This document shows positions 45,654 through 54,216 of a stretch of DNA of 64,000 bases, piece by piece. A program made the translations under genes and the position numbers. The stretch spans positions 1 to 64,000 of the forward strand of contig NZ_FMBW01000083.1 of assembly GCF_900091725.1 (NCBI RefSeq). Reading direction: 5' to 3'. Numbering within the stretch: position 1 is the stretch's first letter; the number at the start of each line of letters is the position of its first letter. The notes below the pieces were generated by a model. That model ran no database searches, had not been told where the DNA came from, and was given only the letters and a program-made list of their open reading frames with translations. The DNA comes from Streptomyces sp. DvalAA-43. GTDB lineage: Bacteria > Actinomycetota > Actinomycetes > Streptomycetales > Streptomycetaceae.

Positions 45654-47051
45654 ATGAAATTCAGTGCTCGGGGCTTGCCGGGTCGGCGTGCCCTGGCAAC
45701 ATCGATCGCGTCGGCTGTGATGGTTGCCGTTGCCGGGGTGGTGGTCACACCGACCCCTGCCGCCGCGATCGCGACGGCCGTTCCCCTCGGTACCGCCGAC
45801 AGCTTCGCGGTGCTTGCCGGTCAGTCCGTGACCAACACCGGCGCCTCAACGGTCACGGGTGACCTGGGCGTCAGCCCGGGTACGGCGATCAGCGGCTTTC
45901 CACCAGGACTGGTGAACGGCGCGACACACTCCGCCGATGCGGTCGCGCTCCAGGCCCAGACCGACCTGACCACCGCGTACAACAACGCTGCGGGACAGGC
46001 GCCGGACGCGAGTCTCTCCGCGGACCTCGGCGGCCTGACCCTGGCCCCCGGCGTCTACAACGCGTCGTCCTCCATCGGGCTCACCGGCACACTCACCCTC
46101 GACGCCAACAACAACCCCAACGCGGTGTGGGTCTTCCAGATCGGCTCGACGCTGACCACCGCGTCCGCCAGTCGGGTTCTGCTGGTCAACGGCGCCTCGC
46201 CCTGCAACGTGTTCTGGAAGATCGGTAGTTCGGCCACACTCGGCACGAATACCACGTTCGTCGGCACGATCATGGCGCTCACCTCGACCACCCTGAACAC
46301 CGGCGCGTCGATCACCGGCCGCGCGCTGGCCCGCAACGGCTCCGTGACGATGGACACGAACTCCATCACCAGGCCTTCGTGCGCCACCACCACCGGCGGC
46401 ACGACCACCGGCAGCACCACAACCGGCACGACCGCAGGCACAACCACCGGCACCACAACCGGCACGACCGCAGGCACAACCACCGGCACGACCGCAGGCA
46501 CAACCACAGGCGGGCTTCTCGGCGGTGTCACCACGGGTGGCCTGCTGGGCGGGGTCACCACCGGCGGCCTGATCGGCGGCAGTTCCATCGCGGGCAACAC
46601 CGTCGGCGGCAACACCGTCGGCGGTGGGAACACGGTCGGTGGCAACACGGTGGGCGGCGGCAACACCGTCGGCGGAACTGTGGGCGGCAACACGGCGGGC
46701 AACACGGCGGGCAACACGGCGGGCAACACGGCCGGGAACACCGGCGGCAACATCGGGGGCGGCCAGGGCAAGCCCCCGCACCACGGAAAGCCGGTCCACG
46801 AGGGCAAGCCCCCGCACCACGGAAAGCCGGTCCACGAGGGCAAGCCCCCGCACCACGGAAAGCCGGTCCACGAGGGCAAGCCCCCGCACCACGGAAAGCC
46901 GGTCCACGAGGGCAAGCCCCCGCACCACGGAAAGCCGGTCCACGAGGGCAAGCCCCCGCACCACGGAAAGCCGGTCCACGAGAGCAAGCCGGGCGAGTCC
47001 GATAAGTGGGACAAGAAGCAGGACTACGGAAAGTCGGTCCAGCAGTACTGA
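45654..47051 (+). CDS. Secreted DUF3494 (ice-binding-like) protein with repeat stalk
   Basis: A 465-residue exported protein. The signal peptide ends near residue 38 (TPAAA). Residues about 41-245 are a DUF3494 beta-helix (ADSFAVLAGQSVTNTGAST, VTGDLGVSPG, NPNAVWVFQIGSTLTT, ATLGTNTTFVGTIMA), the fold of bacterial ice-binding proteins and of some adhesins. Then come Thr-Gly-rich repeats (TTTGTTAGTT), NTVGG/NTAGN repeats, and six perfect GKPPHHGKPVHE repeats (372-443) rich in His, Lys and Pro. There is no LPXTG or membrane anchor. Metal or wall binding by the His stalk is inferred. The ATG at 45654 gives the signal peptide; upstream frame is not conserved. Confidence 0.88.
   Translation: MKFSARGLPGRRALATSIASAVMVAVAGVVVTPTPAAAIATAVPLGTADSFAVLAGQSVTNTGASTVTGDLGVSPGTAISGFPPGLVNGATHSADAVALQAQTDLTTAYNNAAGQAPDASLSADLGGLTLAPGVYNASSSIGLTGTLTLDANNNPNAVWVFQIGSTLTTASASRVLLVNGASPCNVFWKIGSSATLGTNTTFVGTIMALTSTTLNTGASITGRALARNGSVTMDTNSITRPSCATTTGGTTTGSTTTGTTAGTTTGTTTGTTAGTTTGTTAGTTTGGLLGGVTTGGLLGGVTTGGLIGGSSIAGNTVGGNTVGGGNTVGGNTVGGGNTVGGTVGGNTAGNTAGNTAGNTAGNTGGNIGGGQGKPPHHGKPVHEGKPPHHGKPVHEGKPPHHGKPVHEGKPPHHGKPVHEGKPPHHGKPVHEGKPPHHGKPVHESKPGESDKWDKKQDYGKSVQQY
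46767..46982 (+). repeat. Six perfect 36-bp tandem repeats inside the DUF3494 gene
   Basis: Each unit encodes GKPPHHGKPVHE. The six copies are identical at the DNA level, including synonymous positions, pointing to recent expansion or gene conversion. A seventh, degraded partial copy follows. Confidence 0.97.
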
Positions 47052-47162
47052 CGCTTCGCCGTTCCGGCCCTGCGGGCGCAGCGATGCGCTCGCAGGGCCG
47101 GACGCCGTACGCCCGTCAGGCACAAGGAAGTTCAGCGGAAGAGTTGTGAGAGGAGGGCCGGG

Positions 47163-47912
47163 ATGACACCGACTGGCCCAGGAGACGTACTGAACGGGGG
47201 CGAACCGGTGAGTTTTCCGCCCGGTAGCCCCGTCACCGTCCGTCGTACGGTGACGGGAAAGCAGGGGGGCGCCCAGCCCGGCCCCGACGAGTTGTCGCGG
47301 CTGCCGTTTCCGTTGCGCACCGCGACGAAGGGTGCCGCGGTCCTGTTGGTGTGCGTGTCCCTGCTGCACATGTTCTTCCTGTTCCTGCACGTAGCCCCGC
47401 CGAACCAGATCTCGCAGCGGTACGCCCGGCAGGTCCAGAGTTGGGTGTACCCGCTGTTCGAGCAGAACTGGCGGCTCTTCGCCCCCGAGCCGGAGTCGTC
47501 CGTCCCCCAGATCTCGGCTCGTACGGTCAGGACCACCGCTGACGGCTCGCAGCGGATCAGTGGCTGGTTCGACCTGACCGCCGTGGACGACGCCGAGGTC
47601 CGGCACAACCCCTTCCCGAGCCACACCAACCAGAACATGCTCCGCAGGGCGTGGACGGGCTATCTCGAATCCCACGGCAACAGCGACGAGTCCTACTCGG
47701 ATCGTGCGGTGATGTGGCAGGAGTACCTGCGGAACATCGCCGTGGACCGGATCACCGCCAAGCGGCCGGGCGCCGTCGAGGGAGTTCAACTCCGCGTCCT
47801 CACACGGCCGGTGGCCGCCTTTGACGCAACCGGCCAACGCCGCCCGGTATCGCGGTCGGTAGTCGACACCCGCAATCTGCCCTGGTGGAAGGTGCCCGCG
47901 CATGGCCACTGA
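47163..47912 (+). CDS. DUF5819 family membrane protein
   Basis: A 249-residue protein with one membrane helix (about 57-78, AAVLLVCVSLLHMFFLFLHV). The external part has NQISQRYARQVQSWVYPLFEQNWRLFAPEP, typical of the DUF5819 proteins that accompany HTTM membrane proteins in actinobacteria. GAGAGGAGGG precedes the ATG. The gene overlaps the HTTM gene by 11 bases, so the two products probably form one membrane complex. Its biochemical role is not known. Confidence 0.85.
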   Translation: MTPTGPGDVLNGGEPVSFPPGSPVTVRRTVTGKQGGAQPGPDELSRLPFPLRTATKGAAVLLVCVSLLHMFFLFLHVAPPNQISQRYARQVQSWVYPLFEQNWRLFAPEPESSVPQISARTVRTTADGSQRISGWFDLTAVDDAEVRHNPFPSHTNQNMLRRAWTGYLESHGNSDESYSDRAVMWQEYLRNIAVDRITAKRPGAVEGVQLRVLTRPVAAFDATGQRRPVSRSVVDTRNLPWWKVPAHGH

Positions 47913-49095
47913 CCGGACTCCGATGCCCTTGCTCAGCAAGGACGATGCCTCACGAGCGTCCACGGCGGAGAACGTGCCGGTGACGTTCCGGCACCTCGGC
48001 GACCTGCTCACGCTGCTCACTCGCCGCCCCGTCTCGCTGTACGCGGCCGCGACGCTGCGCATCGGCTACGGCCTGTGCTATCTCGTGTTCCTGTTGCGCG
48101 AACTCCCGCACCGGGACGAGATCTGGGGGCCGGGCTCCCAGTGGACCCCGGCGCTGGCGAACCGGCTGTTCGACCAGACCGGCTGGTTCAGCGTCCTCAC
48201 GCTCTCCGACAGCAAGGTGTACTTCAACCTCTGCTACGTGGCGGCGCTCGCCGTCTGCGTGATGTTCCTGCTCGGTTGGCGGACCCGGGCGACGTCCGTG
48301 CTGTTCGCCCTCGTCGTGGTGTCGTTCCACGCGCGGTCGATCTTCATGACCGACGGGGGAGACAACCTGATCCTCCTGATGGCTCTCTACCTCACCGTGA
48401 CCGCCTGCGGGCGCCGCTGGTCACTCGACGCGCGCCGAAATGTCCTCCGCGCCCGGACCGACCGGCCCGGCCGCTGGGCGCTGTGGCGCGCGGGCAGCGA
48501 CCTGTGGCCCCAACTCGCCGTGGCCCGCGCGTCACTGACCACGGTCCTGCACAACTGCGGCATGTTCGTCATCGCCGCCCAGGTCTGCCTGCTCTACGGC
48601 TCGGCGGGCCTGTACAAGGTGCAGGGTGGCTCGTGGCAGGCGGGAACCGCCCTGCACTACGTCGTCAACCTCGACCTCTTCCGGCCCTGGCCGGCTCTGT
48701 CCGCCTTGGTCGACAGCTACCCGCTGTTCATCGCGGCGGCCGGCTACCTGACCGTACTGATCCAGGTCGCCTTCCCGTTCACTCTGTTCAGCCGCTTGAA
48801 GTACGCCCTCCTCGTGATGCTCCTGGGCATGCACATCGGCATCGCGGTCCTTCTGGGCCTCCCGATCTTCTCCGCCGCCATGATCGTCGCCGACGCCGCC
48901 TTCCTCCCGGACCGCTTCTACCGCGCAGCGGACCGAGCCACCCGCCGTACCCTCGCCCGCCTGCGCTCCCGCGAGTCCCCGGCTGTCCCTCGGCGAGTCC
49001 TGCTCGTCCCGCCCCAGTCGCCCGCCCGCACCCTCCTCCCGACACCACCCGCCGGACCGGCCGCAGCGCAGGACCGGGCACGGGCCAAGCCGTAG
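47902..49095 (+). CDS. HTTM domain membrane protein (vitamin-K-dependent carboxylase-like)
   Basis: A 397-residue polytopic protein. It has RPVSLYAAATLRIGYGLCYLVFLLRELPHRDEIWGP, LFALVVVSFHARSIFMTDGGDNLILLMALYLT and YGSAGLYKVQGGSWQAGTALHYVVNLDLFRPWP, the HTTM signatures related to the membrane domain of gamma-glutamyl carboxylase. About seven membrane segments are seen and the last 60 residues are a basic tail. Whether it carboxylates anything is unknown. The tight overlap with the DUF5819 gene marks a two-gene operon. Confidence 0.87.
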   Translation: MATDRTPMPLLSKDDASRASTAENVPVTFRHLGDLLTLLTRRPVSLYAAATLRIGYGLCYLVFLLRELPHRDEIWGPGSQWTPALANRLFDQTGWFSVLTLSDSKVYFNLCYVAALAVCVMFLLGWRTRATSVLFALVVVSFHARSIFMTDGGDNLILLMALYLTVTACGRRWSLDARRNVLRARTDRPGRWALWRAGSDLWPQLAVARASLTTVLHNCGMFVIAAQVCLLYGSAGLYKVQGGSWQAGTALHYVVNLDLFRPWPALSALVDSYPLFIAAAGYLTVLIQVAFPFTLFSRLKYALLVMLLGMHIGIAVLLGLPIFSAAMIVADAAFLPDRFYRAADRATRRTLARLRSRESPAVPRRVLLVPPQSPARTLLPTPPAGPAAAQDRARAKP

Positions 49096-49164
49096 AGCCG
49101 CCGGCGCGGGCGGTGCGTCACCCGGTTGACGCACCGCCCGCGCCGCTCCGCGTACGCGGCAGGG

Positions 49165-49395
49165 CGGTGTCGGCCGACGGTTTCGTCCGGTCGGGGCGCT
49201 CCGTCTTTCCCGGCCCCGTGAGTGAACGATGGGTGAGCGGACGGCCCGGCAGCAGGGGCTACGGAGGGGGCCTTACGGGTACGTTGCACCAGCGCGGCGG
49301 CGGCTTCTGCCGTGGCTTTGTCGACCTCGGGCAGCAGGCGCAGCCAGGAGCCGTCCTCGCGGGTGAAGACCTTGCCGAAGCAGAGGCTGCCGGGC
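49165..49395 (-). pseudogene. Second copy of the integrase remnant, internally deleted
   Basis: The minus strand repeats the 3' part of the 44127-44640 pseudogene: VFTREDGSWL joins directly to LLPEVDKATAEAAAALVQRTRKAPSVAP, with about 185 bases carrying the catalytic residues missing between them. The junction has GCTGC at both ends, fitting a short-repeat deletion. About 150 bases are nearly identical to the first copy. No intact gene is seen in 49096-49793. Confidence 0.75.
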
Positions 49396-49699
49396 ACAAC
49401 GCGGCAACTGTCCTCGGTCAGGCGCTCGACCAGCGCACCCTGGACGATGCCCACAGCCCCGCCCACGCGCTGACCTGGCGGCCCTCCGCCGCCTCGGCGA
49501 GCGCCACGCCCCTGGCCCCCGCGCCCAGGGCCAGCAGCGCCACACACATCGCGCTGCCCGCCCCGATCCACCTGCCAGCAGCCACTCCACCGCCGCAGGT
49601 CAAGTTCAGGCCGCGAGACCGCCGCCATCGGCTCGTGGCTGCGGTGGAATGTGGCCGAGGGCATGCGGCGTCATGGGTCGGTGCACTGCGAACAGGCGG

Positions 49700-49735
49700 C
49701 CCAGGGGATAGCCCAGGGGATAGCCCAGGGGATAG
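49700..49735. repeat. Three tandem copies of the 12-bp unit CCCAGGGGATAG
   Basis: Perfect copies lie between the second integrase remnant and the LuxR-type gene. A 68-codon frame through them on the plus strand is open but unconvincing. Confidence 0.85.
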
Positions 49736-49793
49736 GCGACCGTCGATGCGGCCAAGGCCACCGGACCGGGATGTGGTCGACCGGTGCGGGTGG

Positions 49794-50663
49794 TCAGCAG
49801 GCGTCCTCGGCGAGGACGGAGGTGTCGGTGGGGGCCGGGTGCTGGTGGCGGATCTGACCGGGGTTCAGGACGCCGAGTTCGGCTGCCCTGAGGCCCGCCT
49901 CGAAACGGGTGCTGACGCCCAGGGACTTCAGGATCGCGGCGACGTGTCGCCGGTAGGTGCGGACGGAGACGTCCAGCTGTCGTGCGGCGGTGTCGTCCTT
50001 CGTTCCCGAGCCGAGCATCTGCAGGACCTTTGAAAGGATGGGGTCCAACTGGACGGATTCCGCGGTGGCCTGACGCGGCTGGAGCAATTCCGCGGCGTGG
50101 TCCCACAGGGGTTGCTGGAACTGGTGCAGGGCGTTGGTGGCCTCCCGCCGGACGACCAGAATCCTCGACTGCTCGCTTCCGGCGCGGGTGTCCACGACGG
50201 CGAGGTCGGTGGCCACGAGCGCGAGGTCGGGCAACGGGCCCGAGGAGAGCCTGATGCGCGTCCCCTCGGCCATCAGCCGGGCCATGCGGGAACGGAATCC
50301 CGGCTTGAGCGACGCCGGCTGGCTGAGTAACAGTCGTAAATTGTGCCCGCGTTCCAGGACCTCGCCGTGGATGAACCGTGAGAGGTCCGAGTCGGGGCGC
50401 CCGACCATCTCGACGGCGAAGCGGCCCACCAACTGCACGCCGCAGTGCGGAGTCCGGCGTTGGACAAGGGCCTGCCGCAACATCTCATAGGCAGTGGCCG
50501 GATCGCAGATGGTGACCAGCTGTCCGGACCACTGCTCGGGTCTCTCATGCGCACTACGGCAGCCCGCGCCGCCACGGCATACTGCATCCACGGTAGTCCC
50601 CCCCCGGGAGTAAGACGTCTCAACCGCAGACGGGCTGAGTGCCTTCGCTTTTTCGGCTGACAT
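49794..50663 (-). CDS. LuxR-type transcriptional regulator of the adjacent cluster
   Basis: A regulator of about 290 residues with a large N-terminal sensor-like region and a C-terminal LuxR helix-turn-helix (TKDDTAARQLDVSVRTYRRHVAAILKSLG). The middle segment MARLMAEGTRIRLSSGPLPDLALVATDLAVVDT is like the TrmB/phospholipase-D-like domains found in Streptomyces pathway regulators. No receiver aspartate is present. The start is uncertain: ATGs at 50663, 50690 and 50732 are in frame. A TTGACG element (50699-50704 on the minus strand) and a palindrome lie between the last two, which favours a downstream start. It is the last gene on the minus strand of the metabolite cluster and its probable controller. 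Confidence 0.8.
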   Translation of the reverse strand: MSAEKAKALSPSAVETSYSRGGTTVDAVCRGGAGCRSAHERPEQWSGQLVTICDPATAYEMLRQALVQRRTPHCGVQLVGRFAVEMVGRPDSDLSRFIHGEVLERGHNLRLLLSQPASLKPGFRSRMARLMAEGTRIRLSSGPLPDLALVATDLAVVDTRAGSEQSRILVVRREATNALHQFQQPLWDHAAELLQPRQATAESVQLDPILSKVLQMLGSGTKDDTAARQLDVSVRTYRRHVAAILKSLGVSTRFEAGLRAAELGVLNPGQIRHQHPAPTDTSVLAEDAC

Positions 50664-50705
50664 GATCGCGGGCACATTGGATTCGCGCATGAAAATTACG
50701 TCAAG

Positions 50706-50717
50706 CCCCACGTGGGG
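50706..50717. promoter_or_regulatory. Perfect palindrome CCCCACGTGGGG upstream of the regulator gene
   Basis: This 12-base perfect palindrome directly precedes a TTGACG hexamer on the minus strand, a position suited to autoregulation or binding by another factor at the regulator promoter. Confidence 0.45.
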
Positions 50718-50873
50718 TGGGATATAGGTCATGCGCAGATCTTTTATGAACGCGACGACAGTAAGGATGCTATTAGCCGTTCCCTACCGAAGCCGGGCTC
50801 CATCGACTATTTGCGCAGATTTTACAGAATGCGTGATCATGCTCCGCGCGGGCGGATGGAGCGGTGCGGGGAA

Positions 50874-52157
50874 TCAGGCGAGTGGCAGATCGGGGACGGC
50901 GATCAGGCTGGTCCGCGGGGCTGACAGGTCCTGCGGACCACCCTGCGCCGGGCCGCCGCACGGTGGCCGGCCGCGCACCACGTCGCGCAGCGGCACCTGC
51001 GGATCGGCGGCCAGGCGGATGTCGAGTTCGGCGGATTCGGCGATGAGGCGGCGGCCCTGGACCAGGTCGCGAGGACGGTCCACGGCCAGGACCGCCTCCA
51101 GCCGGTTGCCGTTCACCCACAGCGCTGTCCAGCAGGAGCTGTCGGGCGAGCAGCGAAAGACCATCTGGTCCGCTGCCGAGTGGTGGCCCGCGTACTGCAC
51201 CGTGCGCCCGAACTGCTCGGACCAGAAGTACAGCGGAGGGTCGTACGCCGCGGGCCGGCCGAGGAGGGCCGCGGCAGCCGCCTCGGGGGCCTTGTCGGCC
51301 GTCTCCCAGTGCTCGACCAGCAGTCGGCGGCCGTAGCGCTCCGACCACCAGGCCGCGCAGTCCCCCACCGCCACCGCCTCGGCCCTGGTGGTCCGTAACG
51401 CGCTGTCGACCACCACCCCCCGCTGCACGTCCAGCCCCGACCCGGCCAGCCAGCCCACCTCCGGCCGCGCTCCGACACCGGCCACGACCACGTCGGCCTG
51501 CACGGACCGTCCGTCGGCGAGGGTCACCCCGCCGTGGTCCACCGAGGCGACCTCCACTCCGAGCCGGAGCTCGACCCCGGCCTCGGCGTACCAGCCCACG
51601 GTCAGCACTCCCAGCTCGGGGCCGAGTACCGCTGCCAGCGGAGTGGCCGCTGCCTCCAGGACCGTGACCCGGCAGCCCTTCTTCGCCGCCGCGGTCGCCA
51701 CCTCGGCGCCGATCCAGCCCGCGCCGACAATGAGCACGCGCGCGCCAGGGCGCAGCGAGGCGCGCAGCCCGCGCGCGTCCTCCAAGGTCCTGACGACGTG
51801 CTGGGGCCCGTCGCCCGGCAGCCTGATCGGCGTGGCGCCGGTCGCGATCACCAGCCCGTCGAAGTCCAGCGGTCCCGCTGTCGTCTCCAGTACCCCGCCG
51901 GGCCTGCCGTCGTGGAACCGCAGTGCCCGTGCCCGCTGTCCGAGCCGGAGTCCGCAGCGGAGCCGCTCCCAGTCCGCGGGGAGGGTGGTGTCGTCGGACT
52001 CCCCGGCCAGGACGGCCTTGGTGAGCGGCGGCCGGTCGTACGGCCGGTGGTGCTCGGCCCCGACCAGCGTCAGCTCCCCCTGGTACCCCTGCGTTCGCAG
52101 TGCCCCGGCCGTGCGCAGGCCCGCGAGTCCGCCGCCGACCACGATCACGTTCTTCAT
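50874..52157 (-). CDS. FAD-dependent ferredoxin-reductase-like oxidoreductase
   Basis: A 427-residue flavoprotein of the rubredoxin/ferredoxin reductase group. The FAD motif is VVGGGLAGLRTAGALR (residues 5-20), the second ATG-type motif is IATGATPIRLPG, and the NAD(P)H loop is VLIVGAGWIGAEVATAA. The distal FAD motif is AVAVGDCAAW. The C-terminal region has the Trp/Asn-rich FWSEQFGRTVQYAGHH of reductases that serve P450s or dioxygenases. No such partner is seen in the window. Its ATG overlaps the larC stop (ATGA), so it is coupled to the lar genes. Confidence 0.92.
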   Translation of the reverse strand: MKNVIVVGGGLAGLRTAGALRTQGYQGELTLVGAEHHRPYDRPPLTKAVLAGESDDTTLPADWERLRCGLRLGQRARALRFHDGRPGGVLETTAGPLDFDGLVIATGATPIRLPGDGPQHVVRTLEDARGLRASLRPGARVLIVGAGWIGAEVATAAAKKGCRVTVLEAAATPLAAVLGPELGVLTVGWYAEAGVELRLGVEVASVDHGGVTLADGRSVQADVVVAGVGARPEVGWLAGSGLDVQRGVVVDSALRTTRAEAVAVGDCAAWWSERYGRRLLVEHWETADKAPEAAAAALLGRPAAYDPPLYFWSEQFGRTVQYAGHHSAADQMVFRCSPDSSCWTALWVNGNRLEAVLAVDRPRDLVQGRRLIAESAELDIRLAADPQVPLRDVVRGRPPCGGPAQGGPQDLSAPRTSLIAVPDLPLA

Positions 52158-53380
52158 GAACCAGCCCTCTTGTCCTCTGCCAGGCCCTCGGCCGCGGCGA
52201 TCGATCCTGCTAGAGCTGTCTTCAGCGGAATCCCGAGGTGTTCCGCCGCGGCGGCCACGTCCTCGTACTCCGGTTGGACGTTGACGACCCGTCCGAGATG
52301 GCGCGCGACCTTGACCCGTACCGTGGCGGTGCCCACGGCGACGGTGGTGATCTCGCGTTCCAGCTCGCGCTTGGTGACCCGGTACTCCCGGGCGCCGATG
52401 CTGGAGGTCTCGGTCAGGACCAGCTCGCGCACGGCCGGGAGGACGGACGGGGCGCAGAGGACCGAGAGGGTGTGCGCCGGGCGCCCCTTCTTCATCAGGA
52501 TGGGGGTGAGCCAGGCGTCGGACGCCCCGAGCTCCATCAGCCGGGCCAGGACGTGCGGCCAGATCCGCGGGTCGAGATCGTCGACGTTCGCGTCGAGCAC
52601 CATCGCGTCCGTGCCGGGCGGCGAGTCGTCCCGGGCATCGCGGGAGGCGTCCGGGGCCCCCAGGACGACGCGGACGACGTTCGGAGTGTCCGGGAGGTCG
52701 CGGGTACCGGCTCCGACACCGCCGCCGAGCAGGCGGAACTCGGGCATCGGGCCCCAGTCGGCGCAGAGCGCGAGGACCAGCGCCGCCCCGGTCGGCGTGC
52801 ACATCTCGAACGGGGAACCGCCGGACCTGGCCGGCGCCCCGTGGTCGGCCAGGAGCCTGAGCACGGCGGGGACCGGGACCGGGATCTCGCCGTGGGCGCT
52901 GCGGGCACGGCCGCTGCCCAGCGCGATCGGGGTCGCGGTCGCGCTGCCGATGCCGAGGTCGTGGTAGGCCGCGCACGTCCCCACCACGTCGCCGATCGCG
53001 TCCAGCGCGCCGACCTCGTGGAAGTGGACGTCGTCGACCGGGATTCCGTGGACGGCGGCCTCCGCGCGGGCCAGGCGGGCGAAGACGGACTGGGCCCGCT
53101 CCCGCACGGGTTCGGGGAGCGCGGCTTCCGCGAGCGTCGCGCGGATCGAGTGCCAGGTGCGGTGCGGGGTGCGGGTGGCGGTGTCGACGTGCACCTTCGT
53201 CGCCGACAGGCCGCACCGCAGCACTTTCTCGGCCCGGATCCGGATGTCACCGGGAGCGACCGCCTCGACGGCGCACCGGACGGCGGCCACGGATGCTCCG
53301 GCGTCGAGCAGCGCGCCCAGGAGCATGTCCCCCGAGGCCCCGGACGAGCAGTCGAACCAGGCTGAGGCCACCGTGCTCAT
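52154..53380 (-). CDS. larC: Nickel-pincer cofactor biosynthesis protein LarC (DUF111)
   Basis: LarC is the CTP-dependent cyclometallase that inserts nickel into pyridinium-3,5-bisthiocarboxylic acid mononucleotide. The 408-residue protein is a single uninterrupted frame, unlike the split form in Lactiplantibacillus. Diagnostic segments are WFDCSSGASGDMLLGALLDAG at the N-terminus, HFHEVGALDAIGDVVG with the metal-type His/Glu, CTPTGAAL, LDANVDDLDPRIWPHVLARL and ILMKKGRPAHTLSVLC. It sits between larB (upstream, four-base overlap) and the FAD reductase (four-base overlap). Confidence 0.93.
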   Translation of the reverse strand: MSTVASAWFDCSSGASGDMLLGALLDAGASVAAVRCAVEAVAPGDIRIRAEKVLRCGLSATKVHVDTATRTPHRTWHSIRATLAEAALPEPVRERAQSVFARLARAEAAVHGIPVDDVHFHEVGALDAIGDVVGTCAAYHDLGIGSATATPIALGSGRARSAHGEIPVPVPAVLRLLADHGAPARSGGSPFEMCTPTGAALVLALCADWGPMPEFRLLGGGVGAGTRDLPDTPNVVRVVLGAPDASRDARDDSPPGTDAMVLDANVDDLDPRIWPHVLARLMELGASDAWLTPILMKKGRPAHTLSVLCAPSVLPAVRELVLTETSSIGAREYRVTKRELEREITTVAVGTATVRVKVARHLGRVVNVQPEYEDVAAAAEHLGIPLKTALAGSIAAAEGLAEDKRAGS

Positions 53381-54216
53381 GAACCCACCGGAACCGTGGT
53401 TGCCGGAGTTACCGGGGGGACCGGCTGAGCGGCGTCGGCGTGCGCCACGCGGCGGAGCATCCGCGCGGCCGCGACCGCTGCCCCGAAGCCGTTGTCGATA
53501 TTGCACACCAGGACGCCCGGACCGCAGGAGTTGAGCATGGTGAGCAGCGCGGCGATGCCGCCGAAGGAGCTGCCGTAGCCGACGCTGGTCGGCACCGCGA
53601 TGACGGGGGTGCCGACCAGTCCCGCCACCACGCTGGGCAGCGCGCCGTCCATGCCGGCGACGACGATCAGGCAGTCCGCCGCGTCCAGGTCCTCCCGGAC
53701 CGCCAGCAGCCGGTGGATCCCGGCCACGCCGACGTCCCGGACGATACCGGTGGAGCAGCCGAACTCCGTTGCCACGAAGGCCGCTTCGCGTGCCACCGCT
53801 TCGTCCGACGTCCCGGCGGAGACCACCAGGACCCGGCCCCGGGGGCTCAGCGGCTCTCCCACCGCCGCGCAGCGGGCGTCCGTGTCGATCCTGGCTTCCG
53901 GGAAGGCGAGCGACACCGCGTCCAACGCCTCGTCCGGCAGCCGGGTGGCGAGGGCCGCGCGGTCGCCGGGCTGGGCGAGCAGGGCGGTCAGCAGGGCCAC
54001 GGTCTGGGCGGGTGTCTTGCCCGCGCCGTAGACCACCTCGGGGTCGCCGGTGCGCAGGGCCCGGTGGGTGTCGAGCCGGGCGAACCCGAGGTCCTCGAAC
54101 CCCGCGCCGGAGCGGCCCGACAGCGGGCCCCGCACCAGCTCGCCGAGCGCCTCCTCGGCGGTCGCCGTTCCTGCGGACACCTTGTGCAGCAGCGCCCGGA
54201 CTTCGTCACGATCCAC
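53377..54216 (-). CDS. larB: Nicotinate-dinucleotide carboxylase/hydrolase LarB
   Basis: LarB carboxylates the pyridinium ring of nicotinic acid adenine dinucleotide and hydrolyses it, the first step to the nickel-pincer nucleotide. The 279-residue protein has the LarB-specific N-terminal region (DLGFARLDTHRALRTGDPEVVYGAGKT) and the PurE-like C-terminal domain with VVSAGTSDEAVAREA, GVAGIHRLL, VVAGMDGALPSVVAGLVGTPVIAVPTSVGYGSS and LNSCGPGVLVCNIDNGFGA. It overlaps larE by 11 bases and larC by four. PurE is excluded by the length and the N-terminal domain. Confidence 0.94.
   Translation of the reverse strand: MDRDEVRALLHKVSAGTATAEEALGELVRGPLSGRSGAGFEDLGFARLDTHRALRTGDPEVVYGAGKTPAQTVALLTALLAQPGDRAALATRLPDEALDAVSLAFPEARIDTDARCAAVGEPLSPRGRVLVVSAGTSDEAVAREAAFVATEFGCSTGIVRDVGVAGIHRLLAVREDLDAADCLIVVAGMDGALPSVVAGLVGTPVIAVPTSVGYGSSFGGIAALLTMLNSCGPGVLVCNIDNGFGAAVAAARMLRRVAHADAAQPVPPVTPATTVPVGS

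Noticed and set aside
46767..46982. Regular repeats that could suggest a CRISPR array
   Set aside because: The repeats are directly tandem with no spacers and lie in frame inside a secreted protein gene; no cas genes are present.
53377..54216. PurE as the identity of the larB gene
   Set aside because: The PurE-like half is preceded by a LarB-specific domain, the length is 279 residues, and larC and larE are adjacent.
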